From Marchantia polymorpha subsp. ruderalis (Eukaryota > Streptophyta > Marchantiopsida > Marchantiales > Marchantiaceae): a stretch of 64,000 nucleotides of DNA. How positions within the stretch are numbered: the first letter of the stretch is position 1; each line of letters starts with the position of its first letter. Under the pieces are notes generated by a model that made no database searches, had not been told where the DNA came from, and saw only the letters and a program-made list of their open reading frames with translations. The DNA lies in the NCBI GenBank assembly GCA_037833965.1, contig AP031353.1, positions 10,790,501-10,854,500 of the forward strand, read 5' to 3'. Shown here in pieces: positions 13,801 to 25,810 of the stretch. The position numbers and the translations under genes are program-made.

Positions 13801-14222
13801 CATCTGGTCAGAGCCTGGCAAATTTGAGCTTTGTGAAAGATCTGTTTCAAGTGCATGACAATTTCCTGGATCTTCAATCTAGTACTCTGCACACTTAAGT
13901 GATGCCGGAAGGGGAGCTGCTAAAACTGTAACGAATGAGACAGAGACTTAGCGGACTCTGTACACCTGACCATATTCGATGATATGTATTCCTTGACAGC
14001 TGTCGCGTCAAAATCGGTGTTAGTCACTGGTTTTCGTCGTCACATACCGACTGCCCTGGAGCGAGACATCTTAATTTTAATTATTTTGAATTATACATCT
14101 GCTTCGACTGAAGGAACGGACTGATCCGAACTGTCATCTGTCGGAGTTGTCAAAATGTGAGACCTCCACTGGTGGGGTTGATGAAGTAGTAAAGACCTGC
14201 TGAAGCATAAAGAGCAACGCCT
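10821..14222. other. region without a supported gene
   Basis: Short frames on both strands, the longest being minus 11937-11569, plus 12511-12897 and minus 13663-13376. None has a recognisable domain, repeat or convincing splice-bounded exon series. Confidence 0.4.
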
Positions 14223-15158
14223 TCAGTGACGGCATTCCATGGTGCATCTGGGTGCAGCATTTTGTGTAACCCCCACACCGAGTAAAAACTGTGTCTCCAG
14301 GACCTTCACTCTCTCAATAATCATTGGAAGTTGGAACGAGACAGCAGAGGTCGCTAACTGGCTTGAAGAGTGCATGATACAATTTTGCCTATTGATGTAC
14401 ACCGGTACCACTTGTATCACGGTTGTAGCATCGAATCGTGGATCAGACTCGCCAAGTTTGCAGGCAGGTCCTCCTACACTGCCGCTGGAGCATATACCTT
14501 GACAACGAGCTCACATTCCGCTTGCGCTACAAAACAAAAGGAACATTCCTGCATGGCTTTCATGCTCACAAAGCCCGCAACTCCCACCTTATACCAGCTG
14601 AAAGCAAATTCCAACTCATTCTGCAGACCTCCATCTGACGTCAATTTGCGAAAGCTGATGAGTAAACGAAGGCATTCCCTGCTGTCAAGTCCAGTCTGTA
14701 ACAGTGGCCGTTTCGAACGGAGGGAATCCGTCACTGTTCGATTATTTCCCGATTATTTTCTCACTCGAAGTCGTCATCCGGCTTTTCGAACCGAACGAAG
14801 AATCCAGAGAATCCTGCTTTCTCGGTGCCATTAATGGCCTTTGAAACATTGCTACTGGTGCGCTCCCCTAGGACCTTCGGTAAGATCAGACGCAAAATTT
14901 CAGCTCCCTGTCTCCGCAGGTGTATCGTGAAATTGAGCAACAAAGTGACCAAGTATGGTCATCGCAACAGCCTTCCCTGAACTCGGAACAACTTTGGAAC
15001 AAGGAAGTTGCGGCGTGCCGTCCAAAATCGATTCTCGTCTTGTAGCAGCAGCAGATTCTGATTCTGTTCTGGCAGTTTCTTCTTGTCGCTCAGTAGAGGC
15101 GTGGATGTTGTGCAGTTCCCTGTTGCCAGTTTGCTCGTCACCGTCGCTGGCCAGTTAG
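14223..15158. other. unrecognised, possibly decayed coding region
   Basis: This block is less AT-rich than its right flank and carries long frames on both strands: plus 14370-14834 (154 codons), minus 14952-14761, 14734-14474 and 14420-14223. The three minus-strand frames follow each other in order and could be pieces of one decayed gene. I recognise no family, so I do not call a gene. The strong drop in GC at about 15200 marks its edge. Confidence 0.25.
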
Positions 15159-18100
15159 CAAGATGGCTGGAGGGCTCACAGTCTGAATCCGTTGTTCCAA
15201 ATGAAAATCTTTATATACTTGACTTGCATTTATGTACACATATTTAGCAGAAAGAAACAATTCGGTACAAATTCAACAATCATTTATGATAAATTTAGTG
15301 AATAATAATGTGATTTTCAATAATCATCATATGAATTTCTTATTCAGCTAAATGTATATGCATCACAATGGAAATCAGTAAACTAAGTAATAAGTAGTAA
15401 TTAGCAAAAGTGACAGCTTTGTGGATCGTCCGAAACATCAAATTTTCATTTTCTGCACGAAATAAGATATTTCGGATTTTTCACTACATCAAACTTAAGA
15501 ATCTAAATGTACTCAATCAACAATTCGATAATTCCAAAAACTATTTGATCTCGTAGGTATGTTTAAAAAGTCATTTGGTCTGCACGTAGTATATACACTA
15601 CCTCTGTTGATGTATAAAAACTTAAATTGTGAAATATATATCGCTTAAGAAAAAACTAAAAATTTGTGTGCTATTTGGAAAAACAACTTATTTGAATTTC
15701 AAAAAAAACAATTATTGGAATTTTTTGGTGTCTCACATGATCTGTCGGAAATAAAATACGAATCAAAGCTAGTGAAGTGAACCTACGACATCTTCAACGC
15801 CTTTCATGTAACAAAATATTCAGTGTTTCTCTACATGATCATCATTTTCAAGACACTGAAAACGTCTAAAAAAACAAAGCAAAATCTTTTAATCTAATAG
15901 ATTCAATATAGTGCAAGGGATTTCCTATTTCCGGCTATAACCATTGAAAATGATGAAAAGCATCAGGTTTTACTGGAACTCGTTTACTTTCGTAGGCTTA
16001 AAATCTTTATCATGTTGCTATGTATACCTCAAAAGCATACACTTCAGAGGGTGAGGTAAATTAACATTACTTAACACGTTTGTAAATACCATATTTGATT
16101 TAAAGATGTGAAGATTGTCAAAGATAATTAATTTATAGCGGATTAGCTGAAGAGCAGCCCTGCATAAATGGCAGTGCCTACTCTTTACTTCCTGTTTCAT
16201 TGAAGAATTTCATAGACATAGTAATTATCCAGAAAAGATCATTCACTTTAACACAGAAACGTGGAAAAATTTATAAAGTGTCTGGCTCTATTAATCTTCA
16301 AATGAAGTCTTATAAGTTAAATCGTTGTCAAGGACCCCTCTTGATGGTGAAGTACAGTCTAAAACGTGGACTTGGTTTTTATATGTGGATCCTCACAGAG
16401 AAATCTCCAACCTGAGTCCTCTTCATCTCCAAGCTTTAAAGTAACATGTCAGAATTTTGCTTCTAGTTGCAACAACTTCGCATCACAGTCGAGACTATAC
16501 TCTGAGAGCTGAATGTGGCCTTCGATGATCCAAAGCATAAACCAGTTGAAGTGTTGTTGCGTGGATTGAAAAGATCAAGATGTATGAAGATAGAAGGACT
16601 GCTCTTCGGATCATCATTATTTTCAACTGCAATGCGTGAGCTAAATAGTCCCGGACGTACCGCCAACAAAAAGTTTCCTGTTATCAACAAGAATTCTGAT
16701 CTTTATTAGGCTACGGACGAAGATCTCATTCAGTGTCACCCTCCAACTTGAGCAGCATCTTGCTACACATCGAGCTAGAAGAATACGAACTCAAAGTAAG
16801 AGCTTCTGGCACGAGACAATGTTTGGATGAGTTCACCGAGAGTCAGTAAGAAGCGACACCCACATAAGACCCATTCGGAATATACACAATCCATCAGAAA
16901 ATCTATCAGAGGAGGGGAGGGCTGTTCAGGTTGCAACGGAGTCCTGAGACTGCTCGGATTCCCCCGGACTCCTTCTCTTTTCAGCACTCTTCATCGCCCT
17001 CACGAAGACAGAAAGCCAGATTTACGGGAACAAGACAGACGGTATAGGAGGGACGAAGGGTCTGGAAGTCTTCCTTGGGTTTCTGACCTGGTGACGAGCT
17101 CCTGATCTTGCCATTGATAAATATTTTGGATGGTTGACAGGTGCCCATGTGCCAGGCGCAACATTCCAAATACTGGAGGGAGAAGTTTTCTCAGTCACAT
17201 TAAAATGTAATTGAAACTCGGGCTGGGAAGCTGAATAAGGGGACTTCAACTTACTGATGGTATGTGAAATAGTGGGATGATCGCTTGCATGGGTTCTAGG
17301 GCTGGAGGTTTGCTTGATTGGAAGAGTAATAGTCTTGATATGTTTGGCCCGGTAGAATTAATCCATATGGTAGTGGAAGCTATAACCCAGGCAACACTTA
17401 GCAGAGTTAGAGTGTATATGACTTGCAAGGGTTATCTGGGACACGCTTGACAGGTCTTCGCCTTCCGGCATGTCCAATCACTTGTGATAATACGAATATA
17501 ATTCTATAACTGAAACTATGTCCTTTAGGCATGTACAAATCACAAACTAGGCTAATCGTTGTAGTATGAATTCTTCATGTCTTATCTACTGCTCGTTTCT
17601 CTGATGTATTGACAAATCCACCTTAAGATCGTTTCCAATTATTCTGACATCTTACCAGCCAGTGATTGAAATAAATGTCCATGAATGTGGAATCTGCTTA
17701 TATGTGAGCGTGAAGATTTTATAATGATTATCTCGTAGCATTTGTGAGATTGAAGGATAAGTAGGAATCTTGGCTATTTAATGAATCGTGACTACCATGT
17801 TCTCGAGATTCGTGCAGGCACAAACTCGCACACCTCTCACCTGATAAACCCCTTGCTCGCAGCTCTCGTCGCCACGAAGTCTTTGACAAAGAATATCTAT
17901 CCGAAAGTTTGTATCCGGCGCTGCTTTCAAGACATTTGCCATCCTCTGACTGCACCTCTGAATCAGTACTGTCCACACTGACTACGCGATCAACATATTC
18001 AACGCATCGGATTTTTAAATGCTTGCCAAAAGTCTGTTAGGGCGAAAGATGTGATTTTCCTATCGTAAAAACATCATCAGCTTCACGATAACGAAGGAAC

Positions 18101-20381
18101 AAAGAATCCAAATCTTGCTACTTGTCAGATATTAGTCCACAAGTTTTGAATGTGTTCAGAGAGAAGGAAGGAACTATATCATTATCATTGAATTGATATT
18201 CAGAAGAGGAATCAGACGATCCTTCAATTTATATCTCACTCTCGATGTGAACCAGTAACGCGACTTTTCAAAGTATGTGAGAGTGTCGTACTCGACAATC
18301 TCTGTCACAGTTCATCGTTCTGAGATTTGCGATCGTTTCAGATTTGTTCAGAAACGATTTCACTTTGAGCTTTGAGGTTGATAAGGTTGGTATCTCCTCA
18401 GATGCGATGATTATTACAAAGTTTTGAACTTATCTTCAGCTCTCTATGTCTACACTGTGTTTTGGCTCAGAACTTCCAATCCCCATCTTTAGATCTGATG
18501 GAGCGTTGCGGACTGGAGTAATAATCTCTTTATCCAGGACATGGATATTGCAGCCTTCGATCCTCTCCTATCTGGAGATTTGCAAATAAATCGTTTACTT
18601 GCTCGCACTTCTGCTATAATTGACTGCAAGCATATGATTAGAAATCAGCTGACGTAGTTCTGGTTCGGCATCGAGGGAATGTCAAGGACTCGACGCCGTC
18701 ACATATCCACCTGGAGATGATGATCAAATCTCAGTCTTTGTTGATGTCTTTGTCTCGCTGCTAATTATCTTGCTACCTTTCTAACTGCTCTCAATCTTCC
18801 AATGTGTATTATCGACCATTGTTTACAGCTACGAGAGACACTGAAGCATGCAGCCAAAGAGATGAAAATTTTGACACTGAACAGAGAATATTCTCTTTAC
18901 AGTTTCACTGCTCACTTCATTTCATGATAGAACCCTCGTGATACTTGTGGAGCTGATCGTTGCGTAGAGTGCCCCCAGGTGTACTTTCTCATAACCTTCC
19001 GACTTACATAAGGCGTTGCAATCCCGGCTGCTCAAATTCGGCCGGTATATCCAGCAAGCACAATCACTGGGAAGAAGCACGGCAGCATGTGTCAATGCAG
19101 GAACCCATGATCCTGATTGCATCCTGCAATCATCTGAAATCTTTAATGACATAAAATCAAAAGTGATACTGACATTAGGCACCACACTCCCCCAAGTCTC
19201 CTGGGACTTCCTTTGTGCCACGTGCTCTAATCGCAAGGTCGAGCCCGGACAGTGCTCTGTAACATCTCCACCTCTTGAGTAAATTCTCTCCATCCGGATC
19301 GTAACTCGATACAGGCTTCTGCTTGGACTGTGAGAGTTATAGTCTATGCCGATGAAAACAACACAACTGCAGGTTAGAAATGAGTGAATAGGAGGGCAGT
19401 TTCCAGTTTTCGCCTGTGTTTCGGATGCTCAATGATTTACTGTCCACGACAGAATGTTGTGCAGCAGCAGCAAGGGCATGTTTTCTTCGAACCTTCGGAT
19501 GTTTCCCATTCTCACGGGACGGGGTCGTGCATTCGTTTGTGCTATGTTTGGAGATTAGATTAGATTTGACCGGAAGACGCGGGGACGACCGGCAATGGCC
19601 GGTGTTTTAACGAAGGAGAACATCATGCAGTGCAGAAGAAAAGACAGGGAGTTCTGAATTGCAAGCATGGCGTGCTGCTGTCTCTCACTCTCCGGCAGTC
19701 TGCCATTAATGCCACTACTCTGTAGTGCAGACTCCGAGCGCTTGCTAATTATGAGAGTGCCACGGGAAGCCCGGGCTTAATTTGAACACCATACAAAAGG
19801 GTGGTAGATTGTCCGCCGTCGCGACTCGGAACGCTTTTTAATGTATGGAGTCGTGAGGACTTGCAGGATCCATCGTGAACAGATGGCGACTTCCCACGCA
19901 AGAAAGCTGAGCTCGTACGTCTCGATTGCGGACATCGTGATCGAGACGTAAGTCGACAGGAATTTCAAGAAGCAATTCCTGTGAGTCCCTCGCATTCTAT
20001 GCGACAGCAGGTCTTCGGCTTCTACGAACGCAGTTTTCACATTCGTGCGGGAGAGTAGGAAAGGAAGAAGCTATATCTTCACTATACAACGACTGAATCA
20101 GGTGACAGAAATTTCCCAAACTCCTATCGTTTATTAGTGCTTTCTTCTGAAGAATTGCTCGTGGGCCGTGGCATCTGCAGAGATTGGTAGTCTGATTGCG
20201 AAATACTTATCTTATCACATCCCCGTAACACGTGCATGTAAAACTAGCTCATGTATCGTTGTGTATAAAAATTTCCATGTCCGAGTTAGTCTGAAGATGA
20301 ATGCAAGAAAGTAATGACAGTGACGTAAATTCGATCAACGTTGTGACTGCAGGCTGCTCGTGCTTACTTCTGAGCTGAACA
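15159..20381. other. AT-rich then mixed intergenic DNA
   Basis: 15200-16200 is AT-rich with no long frame. 16463-17250 and 18922-19293 hold short frames on both strands; the longest is minus 19293-18922 (123 codons). None is recognisable. About 19400-20380 is the presumable upstream region of the LRR gene. Confidence 0.4.
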
Positions 20382-22116
20382 ATGAATCAAGCGAAGGCAA
20401 CTTGGATATGTGCGCTCCTGCTCATGTGGTCATTTACTGGCAGCGCCACTCAGAATCAGACCGTCGGCGAGGAAGGTTAGGGCTCTTTTTCCTTTTCTTC
20501 ATTTAATGTATATCAGAACCTGAGTTCTCTCAAATCACAAAGCGGCCCGTGATGTCATGTTTTCAGAGGTCACCTTGCGCCTGCGATGTTCACATGTAGT
20601 CTCCGTGAAGGTGCACTGTACTCGATAGGCAACTAATCACTGAATTTCAATTCAGTACTCAATTACAAGCGTCATCCATATAGCTAGGCCTGACAATGCT
20701 TATTCCCCAGAGAGAGACAGAGAAAAAGAGAAAGAAAGAGAGGTAGGTGAGACTGCGCACTAAGTGAATGCATAGGTCTCTAGTCCGGAAAATTGAGTTC
20801 GAAGAGATGATTTTATCTTGGACGTTTTCTATAGGCAGGCATGACAAATCCAATGGTTGGTGCAGAACAAGCTTTGCTGAATCAGAAGGAGAAACTGAAT
20901 GACTATTTCGGAAATCTGATTAGCTGGACCACCGCTGCCGGTCTGTCAGCATGCCAGTGGTTTCACATTGGTTGCTCCAATGGCAGTGTCACGAACATGT
21001 GAGTCTTCCTTCCCGAATTTCACTGCCGATACTATAATGTAGGTAGATATCCTTGCTTGCAGAGGTTACACATTTTGCAGAGTTACCGCTGCCATGAGAG
21101 GACTGATGTGCTTTTCGTCAGAACTTTGGGAGGTCGCCAACTGTCTGGTAGCCTTGCGTGTGACCTTGGGAGACTTCGGAGTCTTCAAAGATTGTAAGTG
21201 CTCTTCTGTCCAGGCTTCATTTATCAATGGAATTTGGAACGTGTTGTTGTGGGGAAACCTGAAGAACAGAGTAACAATAGTTTCTTTTCCACGAGTGTCT
21301 AGAACAAGTTTCGCAGCACCTACGAGTCGAAATTTCTATACATTCCAAATTATTGTCTACTGTTGCGTTTACAACACAACAATAGGAACGTAAGGCTGTG
21401 GACCATACTGGCCTCTCTGTTCTTAGATTGTAACTGGTATAACTTAATGGCGAGGCTTCAGGGAAATGCAAGATAATTCTATCACTGAAGAAATTCCGTG
21501 GGCTCTCGGAATGGCAACACGGCTTCAGCATGTGAATCTATCAAATAACTGGCTGACAGGAGGAATTCCTCATTCCCTGTCGAAACTTCCGCATTTACGT
21601 TCTATGTAAGCTACAATTTCAAACCTGACTCTTTGAAACGTAGTAAATCTCACTATTCTTGCGGTGTGGTCACTTCGAAATCTTTCCGTGTGTAAATTAA
21701 TCTTATGCTGTCAGCAGTCTGATCTGGCAGGACAAACATGTACTAGAGATAGACTGACTGATTCAAGCAGAAGGTTAACTGACTTTGGCTATGATCCTGC
21801 TCTACTTGCTGTTCTTCTTGCAGAGATTTATCTAACAACAATTTGACAGGAATCGCACCGAAGTTCCGGAAGGGAGTTTATGTAAAGTACGTAACTGCTG
21901 ATACGGACATCAGCATGACGCTTATAACTATGTTTGATGGTTAATGATATTCCAAGTTCGTATTCATCACATAAACAAGAGAGCGTATAGAGTAGACGTT
22001 GCCTTATCACAAATTGTATCTTGAATTTGACTTTTTTCCATATCCAAGTTATTGATTTCACTTGTTTTCTTCGTATTCTCAGTGTGGCAGGAAATCCGCT
22101 TCTGCGCTCGTGCTAA
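20382..22116 (+). CDS. small secreted LRR protein, six exons
   Basis: Exons 20382-20475, 20839-20998, 21122-21193, 21462-21605, 21824-21886 and 22083-22116 join in frame to 188 aa. Phase is 1 after exon 1 and 2 after each later one. Donors GTTAGG, GTGAGT, GTAAGT, GTAAGC and GTACGT and the AG acceptors are all orthodox. Residues 1 to about 23 form a signal peptide. Exon 2 is an LRRNT_2 cap (EQALLNQKEKLNDYFGNLISW, then CQWFHIGC). Exon 3 is exactly 72 bases and exon 4 exactly 144, that is one and two leucine-rich repeats (LGGRQLSGSL; LQHVNLSNNWLTGGIP). Exon 5 gives a further IDLSNNNLTG repeat. The last exon reads VAGNPLLRSC then stop. Plant LRR receptor kinases usually continue from a GNPLL segment into a transmembrane helix and kinase; here neither follows. 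It may be a secreted LRR peptide or receptor-like remnant that acts by partnering a receptor kinase. A purine-rich tract (about 20708-20746) lies in intron 1. Confidence 0.8.
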
Positions 22117-23353
22117 AAAATCAGAAAAGATCTGTGATACGTCTCTTCAAATTAAGACCTCAGATTCTTTGGGAGAAAAATAGATCGGAGTTTACCTCGG
22201 TTTCGAGGATCTGTATTACTGAGAAGTTGAATATGAATTTTTTCGCACGAATATATTGTAGGTGTTTGTTTCACAGGATATGTGTAAAATGTACTTGTAT
22301 GGACATTTTATCATTGTGATAATTCCTAAATTTGTTGTCAGAGTATGGGTTTCAGGCGTTCGTCTTTTACAGACAAACTCATGTTTCTGTAATACCAAGA
22401 TAATACTCGTATGATACGCTAGAGTTAATTTAACCTTTGCTCTTCATTTTTCTTGTCAAACAATATGACTATTTCACGTTCAGAAATTATTTTTAAACTT
22501 GGATTATTTGATAATTAGTGTATACTATCAATTAGCGTAAATCTGTGGTTAGATTATACATGTGTCTTATTCAATGATGAAAACATAGAAACTTGGAAAT
22601 TCACCCCGCTCATCTGAAAGGAATTCTTCAAAGTAAATCATTTAACATTCTAGCGTATTTATGGCTGGTTTATCACCCTCCAGAAAGCTTACTTTTACAA
22701 ACCACCCAGTATAATATATAATGAGTGTTCCATATCAGACTAATTTTGAAAAAATTTAAAATATTTTCATCCCCAAGAGATATTCATGCAATTTATGAAT
22801 ACAGATTTTCTAAGTATAGAAACACTGTAGAAACCTAACGAGGAATTTTTGACCTAAAATTCGACTTTCCCATATATCTATTTCATGTAGGACTGGTTAT
22901 TGGATCGAACATTGTTCAAGATGTTAATTGCCCCCATACTTTGACATGACAGGTCGAAAAGTTTGTCACAAATGACATGTAGAACTCTCAATAAAAGCAT
23001 CCCCAATAAATGCGGAAAACATAACAAGTGTTTATGCTGAAATTGCTTTTTTGAGCAAAATTAGAGTATGCTCAATAAAGGCCGAAACAAATCCAGATGC
23101 AAAGAACATAATATACTATACGCTAGTATATTATTCCCATCTGCAACTGCTTGTAGATGGAAATTAACGTCAGCAATATTGAGATCCCAATATGATTACA
23201 CTCTATGATCACATAATTACCACTGCAATTAGCAGTTACATTCCCACCCAATTCTTGCTGAAACCTCAGCGTTGTGAACGGATGTAAGAGCAAAATAAAT
23301 ATAAAGGAACTTTCGAGATGTGTGGCGCTGTAAGCTCATTATTGGTCAGACAA
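22117..23353. other. AT-rich spacer, no gene
   Basis: No kinase or transmembrane-coding exon is visible downstream of the LRR gene. The DNA is AT-rich with only chance-sized frames. A small inverted repeat (AATATACT/AGTATATT) lies near 23110-23135. Confidence 0.5.
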
Positions 23354-23440
23354 ACCCTAATCTGTGATCACTGATCACAGATTAGGGTCTGTGATCACTG
23401 ATCACAGACTCATGGCTGATCACTGATCAGCCATGAGTCT
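23354..23440. repeat. three adjacent perfect palindromes
   Basis: Three perfect inverted repeats follow one another: 23354-23388 (17-base arms), 23387-23409 (11-base arms) and 23406-23440 (17-base arms). Each has a single unpaired C at its centre, and all three share the core TGATCACTGATCA. The outer arms differ (ACCCTAATC, GTC, AGACTCATGGC), so this is not a simple tandem repeat. Each could form a hairpin or cruciform. They sit about 430 bases beyond the stop of the minus-strand Cys-rich gene. Confidence 0.9.
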
Positions 23441-23872
23441 TTAACCTGAGCACCAGTGGCAGGGAGCCACGTGGCAGAGTGCACTTACCAAAGGAAGAAG
23501 AGCCCGGAAATGTGAACTGGACGCAGTTCCAAGGCTCACACCGGGAGGACCAGAACAACTCTTCAAGCCAACAAGATCCGCTGGATTTTACGAACTACCG
23601 TGTGCACATGAATGGTACCATGAGCTACTAACGGTTTCTTGTGACCACTGCTCTGGTCCTTGAGCCTTTCGTACCTGTCAGTCGACTTCATGTTTTATTC
23701 TCTCGTTGAATCGAGCACGCTCAAGCACAATTTGGAGGTGGACCGATCCGCTGCTAGATGAAGCTCCACATGGACCTCGAGCAGAATGAGCTTTCTCTAC
23801 CCGTGCCAGCACATCCTAAATCTTATTTCGATTCTTGGAGAGCACATCCGTTTGATGGCAATAAATCTTGTG
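23441..23872. other. spacer 3' of the Cys-rich gene
   Basis: On the minus strand a CCTTTG|GTAAGT donor-like site near 23488 ends a short open stretch, which could be an isolated exon or chance. Nothing else is recognised. Confidence 0.3.
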
Positions 23873-24567
23873 CTATCTGAAAGCAGCTGAGCAGTCCCCT
23901 GGTTTGCAACCCACAGGAACGGAGCAAGGTCGAGCTCTAGCGCAGCAAGCGGCGTCGCATATCGGGCACTCCTCGATTGTGTTCTTGTTCTTGCAATCTT
24001 CAGTGGCTGCATTAGTTTGCAGAGCGTCCCTTCCAGCGGCCTGGCCCATCAAACTTCCACTCATAGCACCTAAACAAGGTCATCCAGCAGACCCGAAAAA
24101 CTTGTTGAGTTTCCTCGTGGCTCTCGAACTCACCACATCTATCTAGAATCATTGTCATAGAACAAGTATCCGATCTAGCATCTTATGACTTGACCCATCA
24201 CAGTTCGACAAGCATCGAAATATTCTCAAAACAGTGTTTTGCTGCCTTCCCATTCTTCAGTATCAATCAGTATAAACGCGAGGTTATAGCCTTTCCTAGA
24301 TTTCTTCCGTCCTATTTTTGACATCAAGGAAGGATGGTAAATCCTGGTTATGCAACTCAGAAGACTATGGAATTCAATGCACTGCGTTTTTTGGCTTTAT
24401 TCTCTTGCTTATAGATCGAATGATCAGGCTCGAATGTTCCACTCACCTGCGTATTGTGGGAGCCCACTGGTACTGAATGCATCGATCGGCTTGCATATGG
24501 ATACTGACAAAGCGAGCACCAGAACCACCGAGAATAGGATACAGAAAGATGACGAGATGCGCTTCAT
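23873..24567 (-). CDS. small secreted cysteine-rich protein, 8 Cys
   Basis: Exons 24567-24447 and 24069-23873 (121 and 197 bases, phase 1 join) give 105 aa. The donor is CGCAG|GTGAGT; the acceptor is TTGTTTAG. Exon 1 encodes a signal peptide (MKRISSSF followed by a hydrophobic run to about residue 25) and the start of the mature part. Exon 2 ends in a compact cysteine domain with eight Cys in the pattern C-x8-C-x2-C-x3-CC-x5-C-x5-C-x4-C, finishing GCKPGDC and seven bases of tail codons before the stop. Eight cysteines would allow four disulfides, as in extracellular knotted peptides. I cannot name the family or function. The neighbour at 25.8-26.5 kb has the same layout, so this is a local paralog pair. 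A 32-base G tract on this strand lies about 400 bases upstream of the ATG. Confidence 0.75.
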
Positions 24568-24569
24568 TT

Positions 24570-24964
24570 TGACTCGATGGCCGGACTCCCTAAAGCTCAC
24601 AGATGAAAAGATGGCTGATTTCCATATGCTTGCAAATTTTCACTTTAGACTCTACGGAAGACGCGTTAAGGTTTTAAGCAGGCGAGAGCTTCAGCAAAAG
24701 TACTGCCTTTCTGATGAACTCCGCACTCTTCGTTTCGGATTTCATTGACGAACACATCAGACTGCGAGGCTTGGAGATATTCCACATTCATCTCAGTGGA
24801 ACACCGTGGCCATGACTGCTAATGAAGCGGCGGTGCCTGCGGTACAGGATTCCATTCCGTGAAATGGAAGAACAGAATTCGTCAAACAGGATGGACACTC
24901 TTTCTTCTACAAAGAGAGGTTTAGAACGGGCAAAGCTGCGAGGTTGCATGTTGTTTGTCCAACG

Positions 24965-24998
<34 letters not shown>

Positions 24999-25810
24999 AC
25001 AGATTAGGTCCTTTCAGCGCTTACTCATCAATCAGAATTAAGTAATTGGGCTGAGTATGAAAAACATTCTTAGTTCATTATTCGGAATCCTGGCAAACAA
25101 CGTGGTACAGTCAAACGTGTTTCACGAGGACAAGATATGGAAAACACTGCTGCAGTGAAGCAGGTGAGATACATGCTACCAAATAGTGCTCATTCAGAAT
25201 CATGGTATTCGGCGAGAACCGATTTCCAGCTGGGTAGAATCTTCCAGGTAGGATAGAAGACAGAACGTTTCCTTCCTAAAGTTTGTGGAGGATGAGAAGT
25301 TTGTCCCAAGTTTACAGACATTACATTGGTCTTACTCAAACTTATTGCTTCGGCATTCGGAAATATTTGGAGATGGAATGTGATTCAGGTTCCAAATTCA
25401 CTTCAGATAGCCCTTGCAAAATGAATCTCAAACTTGCAATATGAATCTAAAACTCGTTCGTTGAATGTTGAAAAACTGTCTTCGGCTGCTAACTGCTCCC
25501 AATTCTTGACAAATCCAGAAATGTTTCTTTTGTTGTGAAAAACAGGAAAAGACACAGAAACTATCCTGACAGTAGTCCTAGACAACTGCAAACAGAATCA
25601 GCTTCTCCGAATTTCAACAGATTTTCCAGACGATTCCGAGTTCCATTACATCTGTCTACCTTTAACTGAAAGACAGATCGGTATGTATGCACGTTCTGAT
25701 TTTATTTCAGATTTTGGCAGTTTTATTGAGCAGGAATTATTAGTACCAAATGATTTACTTCATGCTCTGCCGCTGCCTGAATCAGTTTCACAAAAGGGAT
25801 GAGAAACATG
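24570..25810. other. spacer between the two Cys-rich genes
   Basis: Contains the poly-C tract (24965-24996) and otherwise only short frames (plus 24822-25007, minus 25591-25403). No gene is recognised. Confidence 0.5.
24965..24996 (+). repeat. poly-C tract, 32 bases
   Basis: An uninterrupted run of 32 C on the plus strand, therefore G32 on the minus strand, upstream of the minus-strand Cys-rich gene (ATG at 24567). Such a run can adopt G-quadruplex or i-motif structure and is prone to length error, so the exact length is uncertain. Confidence 0.9.

Noticed and set aside
22117-22400. Continuation of the LRR gene into a kinase
   Set aside because: No transmembrane-like or kinase-like frame follows in any of the three plus frames.
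24350-24748. 132-codon plus-strand ORF
   Set aside because: It is antisense to the signal-peptide exon of the minus-strand Cys-rich gene, which has a proper donor and phase.
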